Shown one piece after another: positions 34,129 through 44,550 of a DNA stretch of 64,000 nt (its first letter is position 1; each line of letters opens with the position of its first letter). Source of the stretch: Podospora bellae-mahoneyi (taxonomy: Eukaryota; Ascomycota; Sordariomycetes; Sordariales; Podosporaceae); contig NC_085881.1 in assembly GCF_035222275.1 (NCBI RefSeq), positions 3,844,001 to 3,908,000 of the forward strand, written 5' to 3'. The notes beneath the pieces are model-generated. The model was not told the origin of the DNA and made no database searches. It was given only the letters and a program-made list of their open reading frames with translations. The position numbers and the translations under genes were made by a program.

Positions 34129-36190
34129 ATGGATACACTCCTGTAAGTCAATGGTGGAGACTCCTAGACAGCACACCTCCGTCGAGCCTCGATCAATGAA
34201 GGGCATCAGGGACAGCATTGCTAATGATGATAGAACTGCCGAAATCGCGGCCAATGCCCCACGCTACCGCCGCAAGAGTTCAACTTTCATCGATGGCATT
34301 CACGATGTCCCAAGCGAGGTGGGCAATTTGGCCCCAGCCCAGTTGTACAGCACCATGTCTGGTCGTCTCTTCCATTCGGGGAGAATCGCCATCGTAATGG
34401 TTGGCCTTCCAGCTAGAGGAAAGACGTAGGTTCCCCTCGGTGAAACCATATGCACCGTTTCGTGGCTGACAAGCAGTGTATCAGTCACATCTGTGTCTCC
34501 ATGGCTCGATATCTCTCTTGGTATGTTCCCCTTCTATGTGGCAGGACGCAATGTGAAACTAATATACCCATAGGCTTGGTGTCAAGACTCGCATATTCCA
34601 CCTTGGTGACTACCGCCGAGCTACGGTTGGCCAAGGAGGCCATGTTCCACAGGACTATTTCTACCCCAATGCCTCGCCAGCGTCTGTCATGCTTCGCCAG
34701 AAAATTCTGAAGAAATGCAGGGAGGATATTTACGGCTGGCTGAACCATGAAAATGGTCAGGTTGCGATTTACGACGCCGTGAATCCCACCGCAAGCGGCC
34801 GTCGTGCCCTTGCCAAAGAATTTGCCAAGCATGATGTTCAAACACTGTTTATCGAGTCTTTTGTGGATGATCAAGAGATCCTCAAGGAAAACGCCCGAAA
34901 TGTCAAGATTTCGTCTCCCGATGTAAGTACAAAAAACAATGGTAGCTGCGCCTTGCGAGCAGACGGAAATGCTCACAGTGTGCAGTTCCACGGCATGGAC
35001 CCAGATGAGGCCGCCAAACGCTATCTCAAACGCATCGAGACGAAGATTCCCGTATTCGAAACCATGGCAGAGGAAGAGCTCAACTACGTCAAGATGATCA
35101 ACGCTGGTCAGGCCTTCTTTTACAACAACGTCAGCTTCAACTACCTCTCGCACCGCATCGTCTTCTATCTCACCAACCTCCACATCAAACACCGTACCAC
35201 CTTCTTTGTCCGTGCAGGTACCGCTACTGAGGAGGATTCTTACAAGGCCGATGCGCCGCTCTCCGCCGAGGGCGAGGCGTATGCTCAAGTTATGGCCGAG
35301 ACGCTTATGCGGCATCGAGAGCAAGAGCGACAGGCGATTATCGATCAGGGCGGCCCTGATGTTCCTCTGCGTCCGCTCACGATTTGGACGTCGACCAGGC
35401 TGCGGACAATTCAGACAGCCGAGCCTCTTGAGAAGTTGGGGTACAAAGTTCGACACAGAAGCCAAATGTCACAAATTAACCCGGGAGTGTGTGAGAAGCT
35501 TTCGGAGAGAGCGATCAGAAATTTGTATCCTGAAGAGGTGGAGAAGCACGAGTTGGATCCGTATCATCATCGGTATCCCCGCGCTGAGGTATGTTTTCTT
35601 TTTCTTTTTCTTTTTTTGATTATTTATATTGTCCCCTAACCCCCTTTTAGTCCTATCACGACCTAGCCGTGCGCCTCGAACCCATCATTCTTGAGCTTGA
35701 GCGTGAGCAAAATGATCTTTTGATCATCGCCCACGAGTCGGTCTTGAGGGTTCTGTACTCTTACCTAATGCACTGCTCTACTCGAGACATTCCCAAGCTT
35801 AAGTTCCCCCGAGACGAAATTATCGAGATCATTCCTGCAGCATATCAGAATGAGGCAAAGCGAATTCACATTCCGGGCCTCGACCCGCGGATGATACCTG
35901 GCAGCCCAGAGGATATAAGGATCCCGGTGCCGCCTGGGTTCGATGACTTTGGGAAACAGCTTAGTCCGATTAGTATTCCGGCCATGATGGGGGGGGCTCC
36001 GCCTAGTGCCACCGAAGTCACGGTGGGGTTTGCCACGGGGGATAGGAAGGGGAGCATCAGTGTGAGTAATACTGGTGGATTGAGAAGTGTCAGCGGTAGT
36101 TTCAGTGGAGGGGAGAGACCGGTGACAGAGAAGATTGTGAATAACACTGCGAAGGAGATGGTGGAGGACAAGGTTGAAGACGAGGATTAA
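34129..36190 (+). CDS. 6-phosphofructo-2-kinase with degenerate fructose-2,6-bisphosphatase domain
   Basis: This type of enzyme makes fructose-2,6-bisphosphate, the activator of glycolysis. Six exons proposed: 34129-34142, 34234-34425, 34485-34520, 34574-34922, 34986-35588, 35651-36190 (about 577 aa). The kinase has Walker A GLPARGKT, then HICVSMARYLSWLGVKTR, HLGDYRRATVG and CREDIYGWL. In the phosphatase half the catalytic RHGES is replaced by RAGTATE (exon 5), with no His, while TSTRLRTIQTAEPL and IIAHESVLRVLYSYL remain. It is thus probably kinase-only, as in some yeast isoforms. The first exon is 14 nt with an ideal ATG context (CACCATGG) and a GTAAGT donor. Alternatively translation starts at 34151 inside that intron, adding a different N-terminus in frame. 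The last ~100 residues are low complexity. Confidence 0.9.
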
Positions 36191-36306
36191 ATGGCCGTAA
36201 GAACACAGTTTTGGTGATTTTATTTATTCAGCGGTTACTTGAATAATGAGTAGTATGAATATCAAACTGTTAGAATGTTCATGAATTGGACCTGGGCCGC
36301 GACATT

Positions 36307-36317
36307 AACCCTAACCC
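36307..36317. promoter_or_regulatory. Telomere-repeat-like motif (AACCCTAACCC)
   Basis: It lies 112 bp upstream of the MAT2B-like ATG at 36429 and 16 bp upstream of an earlier in-frame ATG at 36333. It may be a telobox for a Myb-type factor. Confidence 0.35.
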
Positions 36318-36428
36318 ACGCGGACAAAGGCGATGACGTTACCCCTCTGCGCCCAATGCAAGCGATTCGGAGGGCAGCTTCCGGCCAGTTTCACCACGAG
36401 CCTTCTATCATACTCTTCGATTTCCATT

Positions 36429-37578
36429 ATGGGCGGCAAGACAGCAGTTGTCACGGGAGCTACCGGCCTGTTGGGGAGGCAGGTGCTTAAGGCTTTTGCA
36501 AACAATGACTGGACTGTCAAAGGAACTGGCTTCTCCCGCGCTGATGGCACTGACATCTTGAAGGTTGACTTGACCAATGCTGATGAGCTGAAGAAGGTCC
36601 TCGACGATGTCAAGTACGTATCACACAGCAAACAAAAGAGATGTGACTGACTAACAATAACGCAGACCACAAGTGGTGGTTCACTGTACGTCAAGACTAG
36701 CATCTCATCTGATTTGATAGCACAGCTCTCAAACTAACCCACATGTTATCAAAGCCGCCGCCAACAGATTTCCCGACAAGGTTGACAAGGACCCCGAGGG
36801 AACACGAGCTCTCAACGTCGAGGCACCTCGCGCACTTGCTCGGCTCTGCGCAGAGAGAGGCATCTTGTTGACTTACATTTCCACCGACTACGTGTTCCCC
36901 GGCAAGCCCGGCGATGCTCCTTATGAGAACAACGCCGAGCCTGCCCCGACCAACCTATATGGACAGACCAAGCTCGAGGGCGAGCGGGCAGTCCTCCATG
37001 AATTCCAGATGGCCGGAAAGGAAGGTCTGGGAGTGGTGTTACGTGTACCCGTCCTCTACGGCTCAGCTAAGAGCAACGCTGAAAGTGCGGTGAATGTCTT
37101 GATGGATTCAGTACTCAAAGCTCAGCAGGAGGGTGCCAATATCAACATGGATCATTGGGCTCTCCGCTACCCAACAAACACCGAGGACATTGGCCGGGTG
37201 CTCAAAGGTGAGCATTTTCTGAGTTTGCCCCCAACAATCCCGACAATTTTTAAGGAACGGGGAGGCTAATGGTCCCTGGTAGACATCGCTGCCAAGTATC
37301 TAGAGACCAGTGATCGGAACTCGCTGCCGAGGATTCTCCAATTCTCGAGCGAGGATAAGTACACCAAGTATGAGATTTGTCAGTTATTTGCAGAGATCAA
37401 CGGATTGCCCATCGACCGGATCAAGCCCAACACGGAAGGGAACGACCCGAATGCAAGTGTCCAGCGGCCTTACGATTGTCACCTCAGTACCAAGGCATTG
37501 AAAGACTTGGGCATTGACGTGTCGACCCAGGATTTCGTGGGATGGTGGAGAAGGGAGTTTAGGGCTTTTAGACACTGA
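36429..37578 (+). CDS. Methionine adenosyltransferase regulatory (MAT2B-like) RmlD-type protein
   Basis: NAD(P)-binding extended short-chain dehydrogenase of the RmlD/MAT2-beta type, which in animals regulates S-adenosylmethionine synthetase. Four exons (36429-36613, 36666-36685, 36755-37207, 37283-37578) give about 317 aa. Motifs: dinucleotide-binding TGATGLLGRQVL, TYISTDYVFPG (Ser/Tyr active-site region), NLYGQTKLEGE (the YxxxK equivalent) and VLRVPVLYG. Exon 2 is only 20 nt and codes PQVVVH across two split codons. An earlier in-frame ATG (36333) would add 32 residues without Asp or Glu and rich in Ser, Thr and Leu, resembling a mitochondrial presequence; it is not included here. Whether it binds MAT or has its own dehydrogenase activity is unknown. 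Confidence 0.9.
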
Positions 37579-38310
37579 TGATTGGGAGGTGTGAGACATG
37601 GGGAGACACGCCCGCTGAATCTCGATACTTGGACAGCTGCCCCTTGGCATGCCAGGCTTGACAGAAACGCGGCGAGCGGGAGGTGTGCTCAGGGGTTGGT
37701 ATGTGATGATGTTATGACTTGAGAATCGAGATAGAGCCCTGAGCGACCCTTGCTTCCCACCCTTTGCAACCTTAAAAGACAGTGATCAGTGAGTGGTTCG
37801 GCGAATCCATACTGGATACCGTATAGCGTCATATTGCCGAAGGCCGTGACGAATGCAAGTTTGCGTGGATTTCCGCGTTTGAAGGAGCAGTGCAAATTCC
37901 GCGCAAAGGTAGGGACATGTTTGTACCCGTGAAAAGCTCTGTATATCGAGATGAAGGGAGAGGTGGTTTGCTTTGTGACTACTTAATCATTTCCGGATCA
38001 GATCCCTTCCTTCTCTCTCTTTCTGCTTGGATCTTGTCCCCTAAAAACGAAAAGATTAGCTCTGCAGCCTGCACCACATACATAGCCTGGAAACCCTTCC
38101 GATCGATCTCAGGCAACCCGACGACGTGGTTGGCGTCGGCTATCTCCAGCAGCAGCCCCGGACCCCTGTGGCAGGACCCCTGAACCGCTGAGTCCCCACT
38201 GATCGCGACACCTCGGCCGCCGCCGGCCCCCCCGAAACCTGGCAAGCACAGAGTAACGGACCGCCAAGCATCCACGCCACCTGAGCAGACAGGTGCCAAG
38301 GAAGCCGGCC
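37579..38310. other. Intergenic, 730 bp, upstream of the RA-PH gene
   Basis: It contains the 3' end of the MAT2B-like gene and the RA-PH promoter. No coding region is supported. Confidence 0.5.
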
Positions 38311-41300
38311 ATGGCAGCCACCAACCAGACCAACGCCATCCACTTCTCACCAACACTCAAAGGCAGCAGACGCCATGCCCTGACAGGCAAGACGGGGAAT
38401 GTTTGGGCGGCCAGGCTTGCAGTAGAAGATGGCTGGCTGCCCGCTAGCACAACTAGCAGCAGCATGGCAACCGAGAGCAGCACCAGCACCAGCACCAGTA
38501 CCACAAACAGCTGGGGGGTGAGAAGGGGAAGGGGAGGGGGCAGGAGACGGTCTCGCTCGCTCTCGTCGCTGCTGGAGGAGATGCGGGAGATACTGCCATT
38601 GGCTGTTGAGAAGGGACCTGGAAGCAGAGAAACTGCAAGACGGACGACTGGAACTGCCTTCAACCCATCGTTCGAGCTCCCGCCTCTTCAGCCTCTCCTG
38701 CTGCCGCAGCCCCTGTCGTTGAGAAAGGACGGGGGGAATCGTGCTCAACCCAGACTCGTCGGTGCCGATGACGTGAATAATAAGTTCAGGCTGGCGGGGC
38801 ACACGCCGCACGACAACCTTACCGAGAAGCTTGCTTGCTTGTCCCGCCCATCACCTGCACCTGCCATCACCCTCCCAGACCCGGTTAATGGTAATGGTAA
38901 TAGTAATAAGAAGATTGATGTCCGGAGCAAACCACTACCGTCACTACCGTCACCATCGTCCCAACCGTCCCAACAACTTCAACCATCGTCACCTTTGTCA
39001 GACATCAACATCAACCAGCAGCAACACCAGCAGCACGAAACACGGCGCAGGCACGAGACGCCGCAGTTTGTCCGCGGGGAGCACGAGGTGGCACGGCTGG
39101 AAGCCGAAACGAACGGGACCCTTGCCGAACAGCGGAAGTCAGACTGCGACGTCCAACAGCAGGCGCACCAGCACCTGCAGCTATCCGCGGTACCGCCGCT
39201 CACGCCCCTTTCAGCAACGTCCCCCATGGGATTCAGTCCGATGCTGGACAAGTTTTTTTCCTCCGACCGTCGACGACGCAAGTCCAAGACCTCGCCTCCT
39301 ACCTCTCCGGATTCCACTCCAACCACCTCACAGAAAACCGCTTCGCCCGTCTCACCCAATTCCTCCTTTTCCCAGTGGTCGTTTTTTTCATCAAAGGACA
39401 AGGAGAAAGACATCACCAGCCAAACCGCTGGCAGCCAATCCCCAGCTCAGAAAATCATGCCTCGACATTACATCAAGGCAGGTGGACAGACGAGCACTGG
39501 CGCACGAGATGTAAGTGGGCCAATGTGACATCACACTTCCGGGGAAGGGTTCACTAACAGGTTTTTATGCAGTCGCTCACCATTTTGTGTAAGAACGACT
39601 TTGTGGATGTTGCCATTAGTCGCGAAACCACAGCACACGATGTACTCGTGGAGCTGAAGTCTCTGGAGCAGTTGGCAGAATTATCGTCTGGTGTCCTGAT
39701 TGAACAGTACAATGCTTTCGGCCTCGAAAGACCACTGCGGCGACAGGAGCGACTGCGCCATGTGATGGACACTTGGGGCCCAGACTCGAAAAACACACTC
39801 GCCCTGTCTCATGATGGCCCACCACACGGCTTGAAGCTGGATCTCGAAGGTGCGCCCCAGACTCGCGAGGCACCACCGGGCTTTTGTTTGTTCATGTACT
39901 ATCGGGGCCCAGGTCCGAAATTCAAATGGGTGAAGCGGTATATCATACTATATGAGGACGGGAGAATGATTGCTTCGAAATCTAGCAACCCAAAACGTGG
40001 CGACAAGGACGTTGTGGCTATATGCCATCTCTCAGATTACGATATGTACCACCCGACGGAAGCTCAGCTGAGGAGACACCTGAAACCACCAAAAAGAAAC
40101 GTCATCGCCATGAAGAGTCAGGAGAGAATCAACACGTTTGAAAACACGGACAAGTATGTGCAGTATGTCTCTGCCGAAGACAAGGAGATTATCAGAAGGT
40201 TTCAGAGTCACGTACAGGCCTGGAGGAACTGGCACCTGGCCAAGAGTCTGCTGAGAGAGCCCGAGCCCGAAAAACCACCACAAATCATGACCGTGGCAGC
40301 CGAGCCAAGGAGGACGGTGAAGGAGGTTGGATTAGGAAACGGGCACAAAACAAGGATATCAGTGGACGAATCGCCTTACACCATTGGAGCGTTTAAACCG
40401 CTGATCGATCTCGACCGGTTCAACAAGTCAATCGACGATTTTGGCAAGGATTGGACGCTGGTTGACGGCGCCGAGAGGAATGATCCATCTGCTGCTGCCG
40501 CTTTTCCCGAAAACTCGCTGCTTGGCGCGGCATATGAAGAGCGAAAGCAGCAGCTGGAGTCCAAGTCGGCAACGGTAGCCGGAACAGCAGGTGCTGGTGG
40601 TAGGCGAGCATTTCCCCCCACCCCGGCGGCGGGCGAGAGTGGTGGGAGCGGTAGTTGTTTTGTCGACCACCCGAGGACTGTTTCAGCTACAGACCGGCGA
40701 CCGCAAAGCCCAGATTCTGTTCGGTCGATTCCTAGGGACGCCATTCCTAGTACTAGCACGGCCGCTAGAGGGAGAAACGAGCAAGTTGGTTGGTTTGCTT
40801 CTGCGGCGGAGCATTCAAGACAGCAACGCAGTCTTATTGAGCAGCAGCAACAACAACAACAACAGCAGCAGCAGCAGCAGCTATATCATCAGCAGTCGAT
40901 GCCACCTCAGATTTTGATACAACGGCGCCCTAGTACGAGTGCAGGATCTCGAATGATGGGCGGTCTTGGACGGTCAGTGTCTCAGCGGAGATCACATGGT
41001 AACAGTTTGGGTAGTGGTGGTGGTGTTGGTCATCCGGTACCGCTTCCTCAACAGCAGCAGTTTAACCAGCCAGCGTCGAACCCACAGCCCCGTCGACCGA
41101 TGAGGCAGCAGCCTCAACCCCTCCTTGATTTGACCCCCGAATTTCAGGAGGCGCCGCAGTGGTCGAGGGAGAATAAAGGACGGGCGGTGAAGCCTCAGGA
41201 TGGGAGACCATTGGTTGATTTGGCTACCGGGCCGGTGTTGGTTTCGGGCGCGGCGAAGATTGAGCAGCCCCCCAAGGCGTTGATTCATCGGAGCGAGCAG

Positions 41301-41693
41301 CAGGCTTTGATGATGCAGAGACAACAACAGCAGCAGCAGCAGCAGCTGGGCATGAGGCCTGGGACTAGTGCTGGGCTGCAAAATAGCATGGTGTTGGGAA
41401 GAAGGGGGACGGTGAGAAGTAGTGGTGGAGGGATAAGGCCGGGCACTGGTGATACGATGAGGAGTGGAGGCGGCTACCCACCAGGAGGGGACTATGGAAG
41501 GCAAAGGGGGATGTCGCTTGCTGGGCAGGGCGGTGGTGGTGGGTTCGTGGATAATAATGGGCTGGGAACGCAGCCAGATCCGAGAGTCATGCAATATGTT
41601 TTGCAGCAACAGAAGGAGTTGCAGAAGCAGCAGCAGGAGGGGACTCGGATGGGGAGGTTGAGAACCACGAGTGGTGGGAGTCAACCTCAGTAA
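38311..41693 (+). CDS. Ras-association and PH domain protein with polyglutamine tracts
   Basis: Two exons, 38311-39510 and 39573-41693, about 1106 aa. The first 400 residues (all of exon 1) are low complexity, rich in Ser, Pro and Gln. Exon 2 starts with an RA/ubiquitin-like domain (about 401-480; SLTILCKNDFVDVAISRETT, FGLERPLRRQERL) followed by a PH domain (about 505-620; FKWVKRYIILYEDGRMIASK, ending QAWRNWHLAKSLL). RA directly followed by PH is the arrangement of MRL (Mig10/RIAM/lamellipodin) adaptors that couple small GTPases to actin and membranes; fungal relatives exist but their role is inferred. Past residue 630 the protein is Gln/Gly-rich, with polyQ of 13 and 8. The ATG at 38311 has context GGCCATGG. 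Confidence 0.85.
40842..40880 (+). repeat. CAG/CAA repeat, 13 Gln codons
   Basis: A mixed CAG/CAA tract inside the RA-PH coding region, encoding 13 consecutive glutamines. Confidence 0.85.
41322..41345 (+). repeat. CAA/CAG repeat, 8 Gln codons
   Basis: The second polyQ tract of the RA-PH protein: two CAA then six CAG codons. Confidence 0.85.
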
Positions 41694-42650
41694 TTTTGGA
41701 CTTCCAGGTCTACAGGACATACTACAACTACGCATGATACCCATTGGGATTGATGACACAGGGAGCAGATACAGGTCTGTTAACGGACAGGACAGAGGGG
41801 GTGGGTGATGTTTTGGTTGATTTTGGGAGTTATTTTAGCTTTGAACAAGCCGGTCTTTTTGTTTTGTTTTTATTTCTCTGGTTTAATTCGAGAGTTGGGA
41901 CTTTGTATTGGTCTTTTGCTGGTTATCTCTCTGACTTGGAGTGTTTTTGGTGGTTATCTACTGATGGGATGTTTTATGTGTTCACACGCGATTACTTCGG
42001 TTTTTTTCTTTCTGATGTTCTGTTGTTGTGTGTCTGTCATGTGTTTATGAAATTTGGTCTGGGAAAAGCAAAAAAGTCAAACATAGTTTTGTTTAATAGC
42101 GGGTGGAAGGGGAGAGGAAAGGAAGAAAGTTATGAAGGTGCAGGTCTGTCTCTGTGTAGCTCAGAGGTTGTTGGGGGAGTTAAATGAACAAGCGGAAAGA
42201 GATGTTTTTTGTATTGACCTTGTTTTGTAATTGTTCTGCTGTGCTTTATTATGTGTGTGTTCTTGGTCGTTTGGAGTTTCTTCTTGTTGGGTTATTGTCC
42301 TTTCAGAGTTTGGCAGCTTTAAAAGCGGCTATCAAATCCATAGCATGGCTTCTGGGACATCGTGTAAATGAAACATGCACATATACAAACATAGAATACA
42401 TCGAATACATAGACAAGGACTTAGACCATCAACTTCTTACTTCACTGTTTCAGTTATTGGAGTGTCATCCATGTGTTTATATGATTAGGTTAGGTGTATT
42501 GCTTTACTATTCTGATTTATTATTCTTTTTTCATGTCAAGGGTTGCAACCCGAGATGGCCTTCTATAGCTATGGGAAGGAAATCCCAACGACGCTCGCTT
42601 TTTATTGCAGCCCCCTTCTTATGAAGTCCTCCTCCACAGAAACCAGGCAT
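41694..42650. other. Intergenic, T-rich, between convergent genes
   Basis: 957 bp, very rich in T and TG on the plus strand. Plus-strand open frames here (for example 41744-42187) translate to Phe/Leu/Val-rich sequence typical of T-rich 3' UTR DNA. Probably a long 3' UTR of the RA-PH gene facing the FPP synthase 3' end. Confidence 0.5.
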
Positions 42651-43766
42651 TTATTTGCTGCGCTTGTAAATCTTCGCCAAGAAAGCTTCAAACACGCTCT
42701 TCTTGAGCCCCTCAGCCTCATCAATCTGGCCGATCCGCTCCCGGATCTCAGTGACAAACTTCTCCTCATAATCCTGGTAGCGCTGCTCAAGCTTGAGATC
42801 GTCATACAGCTTCTTGATGACCGTCTCCTTGGCCTTGTCCTTGCGGCCGTAGTTCTCCTCGAGGATCTTGCGCTGGTCGGGGGTGACAATGGCAAGAGCC
42901 TGGTTTACGAGCCAGGAGCACTTGTTGTCCATGATATCGGTGCCGATCTTGCCAATGTGCTCGGGAAGTCCAAAGTTGTCGAGGTAGTCGTCCTGGATCT
43001 GGAAGTACTCACCCAGAGGGATGAGGATGGACTCGGCCTGCTTGAGGTTGGCGGGGGTGGCGATGTCGAGGAGGAGCAAAGAGAGAGCGACGGGGAGGTA
43101 GAAGGAGTAATAGGCCGTCTTGTAGATGACGATGAAGCGGTACTTCTCCATGGAGAAGTTGTCGAGGTTGACGACGTCCTCGGGGGCGGTGAGGAGGTCG
43201 CAGAGCTGGCCCATCTCGGTCTGGAAGGTGACCTCGTGGAAGAGCTCGAGGAGGTCGACGTAGCGGGGGTGGTCGCGGAAGTACTTCTTGAGGAGGGCGT
43301 AGATGGCCGCCTCGAGCATGAAAGCGTCGTTGATGGCGACCATGCCGACGCCCTCGTGGCGGTACCAGCAGGGCTTGCCGCGGCGGGTGATGGACGAGTC
43401 CATGATGTCGTCCGAGACGAGGAAGAAGGCCTGGAGGAGCTCGGTCATCCAGCCGAGGGTGGCCGACTTGAAGTACTCATCTTCGGTGAGGGGGCGGCCG
43501 AGGAGGAGGGAGACGGAGTCGGGGACCGACATGCCGCGGTTGCACTTGCCGCCGACGGTATTGATCTCGAGGGACTGGGAGGAAATGCATGTTAGTCTTG
43601 TTTACTTCGGCCAGCTTGATACATAAAACGGGAGGCCTACCTTCTTGTACCAAGCGAGCTCCTTCTCGGGGAGATTGTACGACTTGGCATGCTCGAGTAG
43701 AACCTCCTCGAGCTTGGGGAAGACGGACTCGAATTCCTGGAGAGTGGTCTTTTGCGGCGCAGCCAT
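42651..43766 (-). CDS. Farnesyl diphosphate synthase
   Basis: Condenses IPP with DMAPP and then GPP to make FPP for sterols, dolichol, heme A and prenylation. Two exons, 43641-43766 and 42651-43574, give 349 aa. The first Asp-rich motif is DDIMD (residues about 97-101), preceded by two aromatic residues (QAFFLVS), the chain-length setting expected for a C15 product. The second is DDYLD ([13 protein letters not shown]). Also seen: [19 protein letters not shown] and a terminal KIYKRSK. The start [20 protein letters not shown] is conserved in fungi. Gene symbol in yeast is ERG20. Divergent from APC8. Confidence 0.96.
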
Positions 43767-44550
43767 CTTGTCTGGGGTTCTCTGAAGAGACGAAGTGTTC
43801 ACCGTCGGTCAGCTTGGGCCGCTATTCGGAAGGTTGGAGAAGATAGGGGTTTGGGGAAAGCAAAGCAGCGGGAGAGGTGCGGGGGGTGTGTTTCCTTACA
43901 TATAAATTACAAGCGAAGGGGAAAGGGGCGGGCAGTTGCCGATTTACTGCCTGTTTGGGTAACACGGGAGAACAATAACAAGTGACAAGGCGATTCTACC
44001 GATCAGGTACCACAAGTGACAAAGGTGGATATCAACAACTGGGTCGTTACGTACTCGGCGGTTTCTCCCCAATTTCACGACCCCTCCTTGCCCCCCTTTA
44101 TTGTGGGGAGCTGCGATTATGGCGATAAGAGAGCCCTGATGGCTCATTCGAGCAGGCGGTGAGCTGTTTTACTGGCTGGCTGTCGTGCTGGCGGCGGGAA
44201 GTGGGGCTGGCAGATTTCCAAGGGAGCAGGGACAGGACAGGGGAAAATGTCTTGGCGCTGTCTGTCGCGGTGGACCGAAGACAGACGCGTTCCTGTTGGG
44301 GGTTTCGTCATTGACATGCTGTCACCCATATGTTGCGACGATATCCACGATTGCATTTTTGGCTTTAGATATTTGGCCGCCGTTATGCTTGATTGACAAA
44401 CGCCTGGTTGACCGCCGTTTTGGGACCGATATCAAACAGATCTCCTCTCCCCATTGGAGCTATTGTTTTGGTACATCCTAGCCAAGACAAGACCATTTAA
44501 CAACACCCTCGTCACTGGAGGGGTTGCACCACAACCACAAAGCCACCACC
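43767..44550. promoter_or_regulatory. Bidirectional promoter region FPP synthase / APC8
   Basis: 784 bp between divergent starts. An A/T-rich TATA-like patch (ACATATAAAT near 43898-43907) lies about 135 bp upstream of the FPP synthase ATG. No gene is seen. Confidence 0.5.

Noticed and set aside
34485-35465. 326-codon minus-strand open frame opposite PFK2
   Set aside because: It overlaps the well-supported kinase exons antisense, with no recognisable protein motif.
41744-42187. 147-codon plus-strand frame after the RA-PH gene, looking like a membrane protein
   Set aside because: The hydrophobicity comes from T-rich DNA (Phe, Leu, Val codons), which fits a 3' UTR. No family resemblance.
36429-42650. 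Secondary-metabolite or other functional gene cluster
   Set aside because: Neighbouring genes are unrelated housekeeping or signalling functions on both strands. No PKS, NRPS or dedicated regulator is present; FPP synthase is the primary-metabolism type.
42543-43595. 350-codon open frame antisense to the FPP synthase gene
   Set aside because: Its composition (Val/Leu/Gly/Asp-rich) is what the opposite strand of a strongly C/G-third-position-biased gene yields, and it mirrors the FPP synthase exons. No domain is visible.
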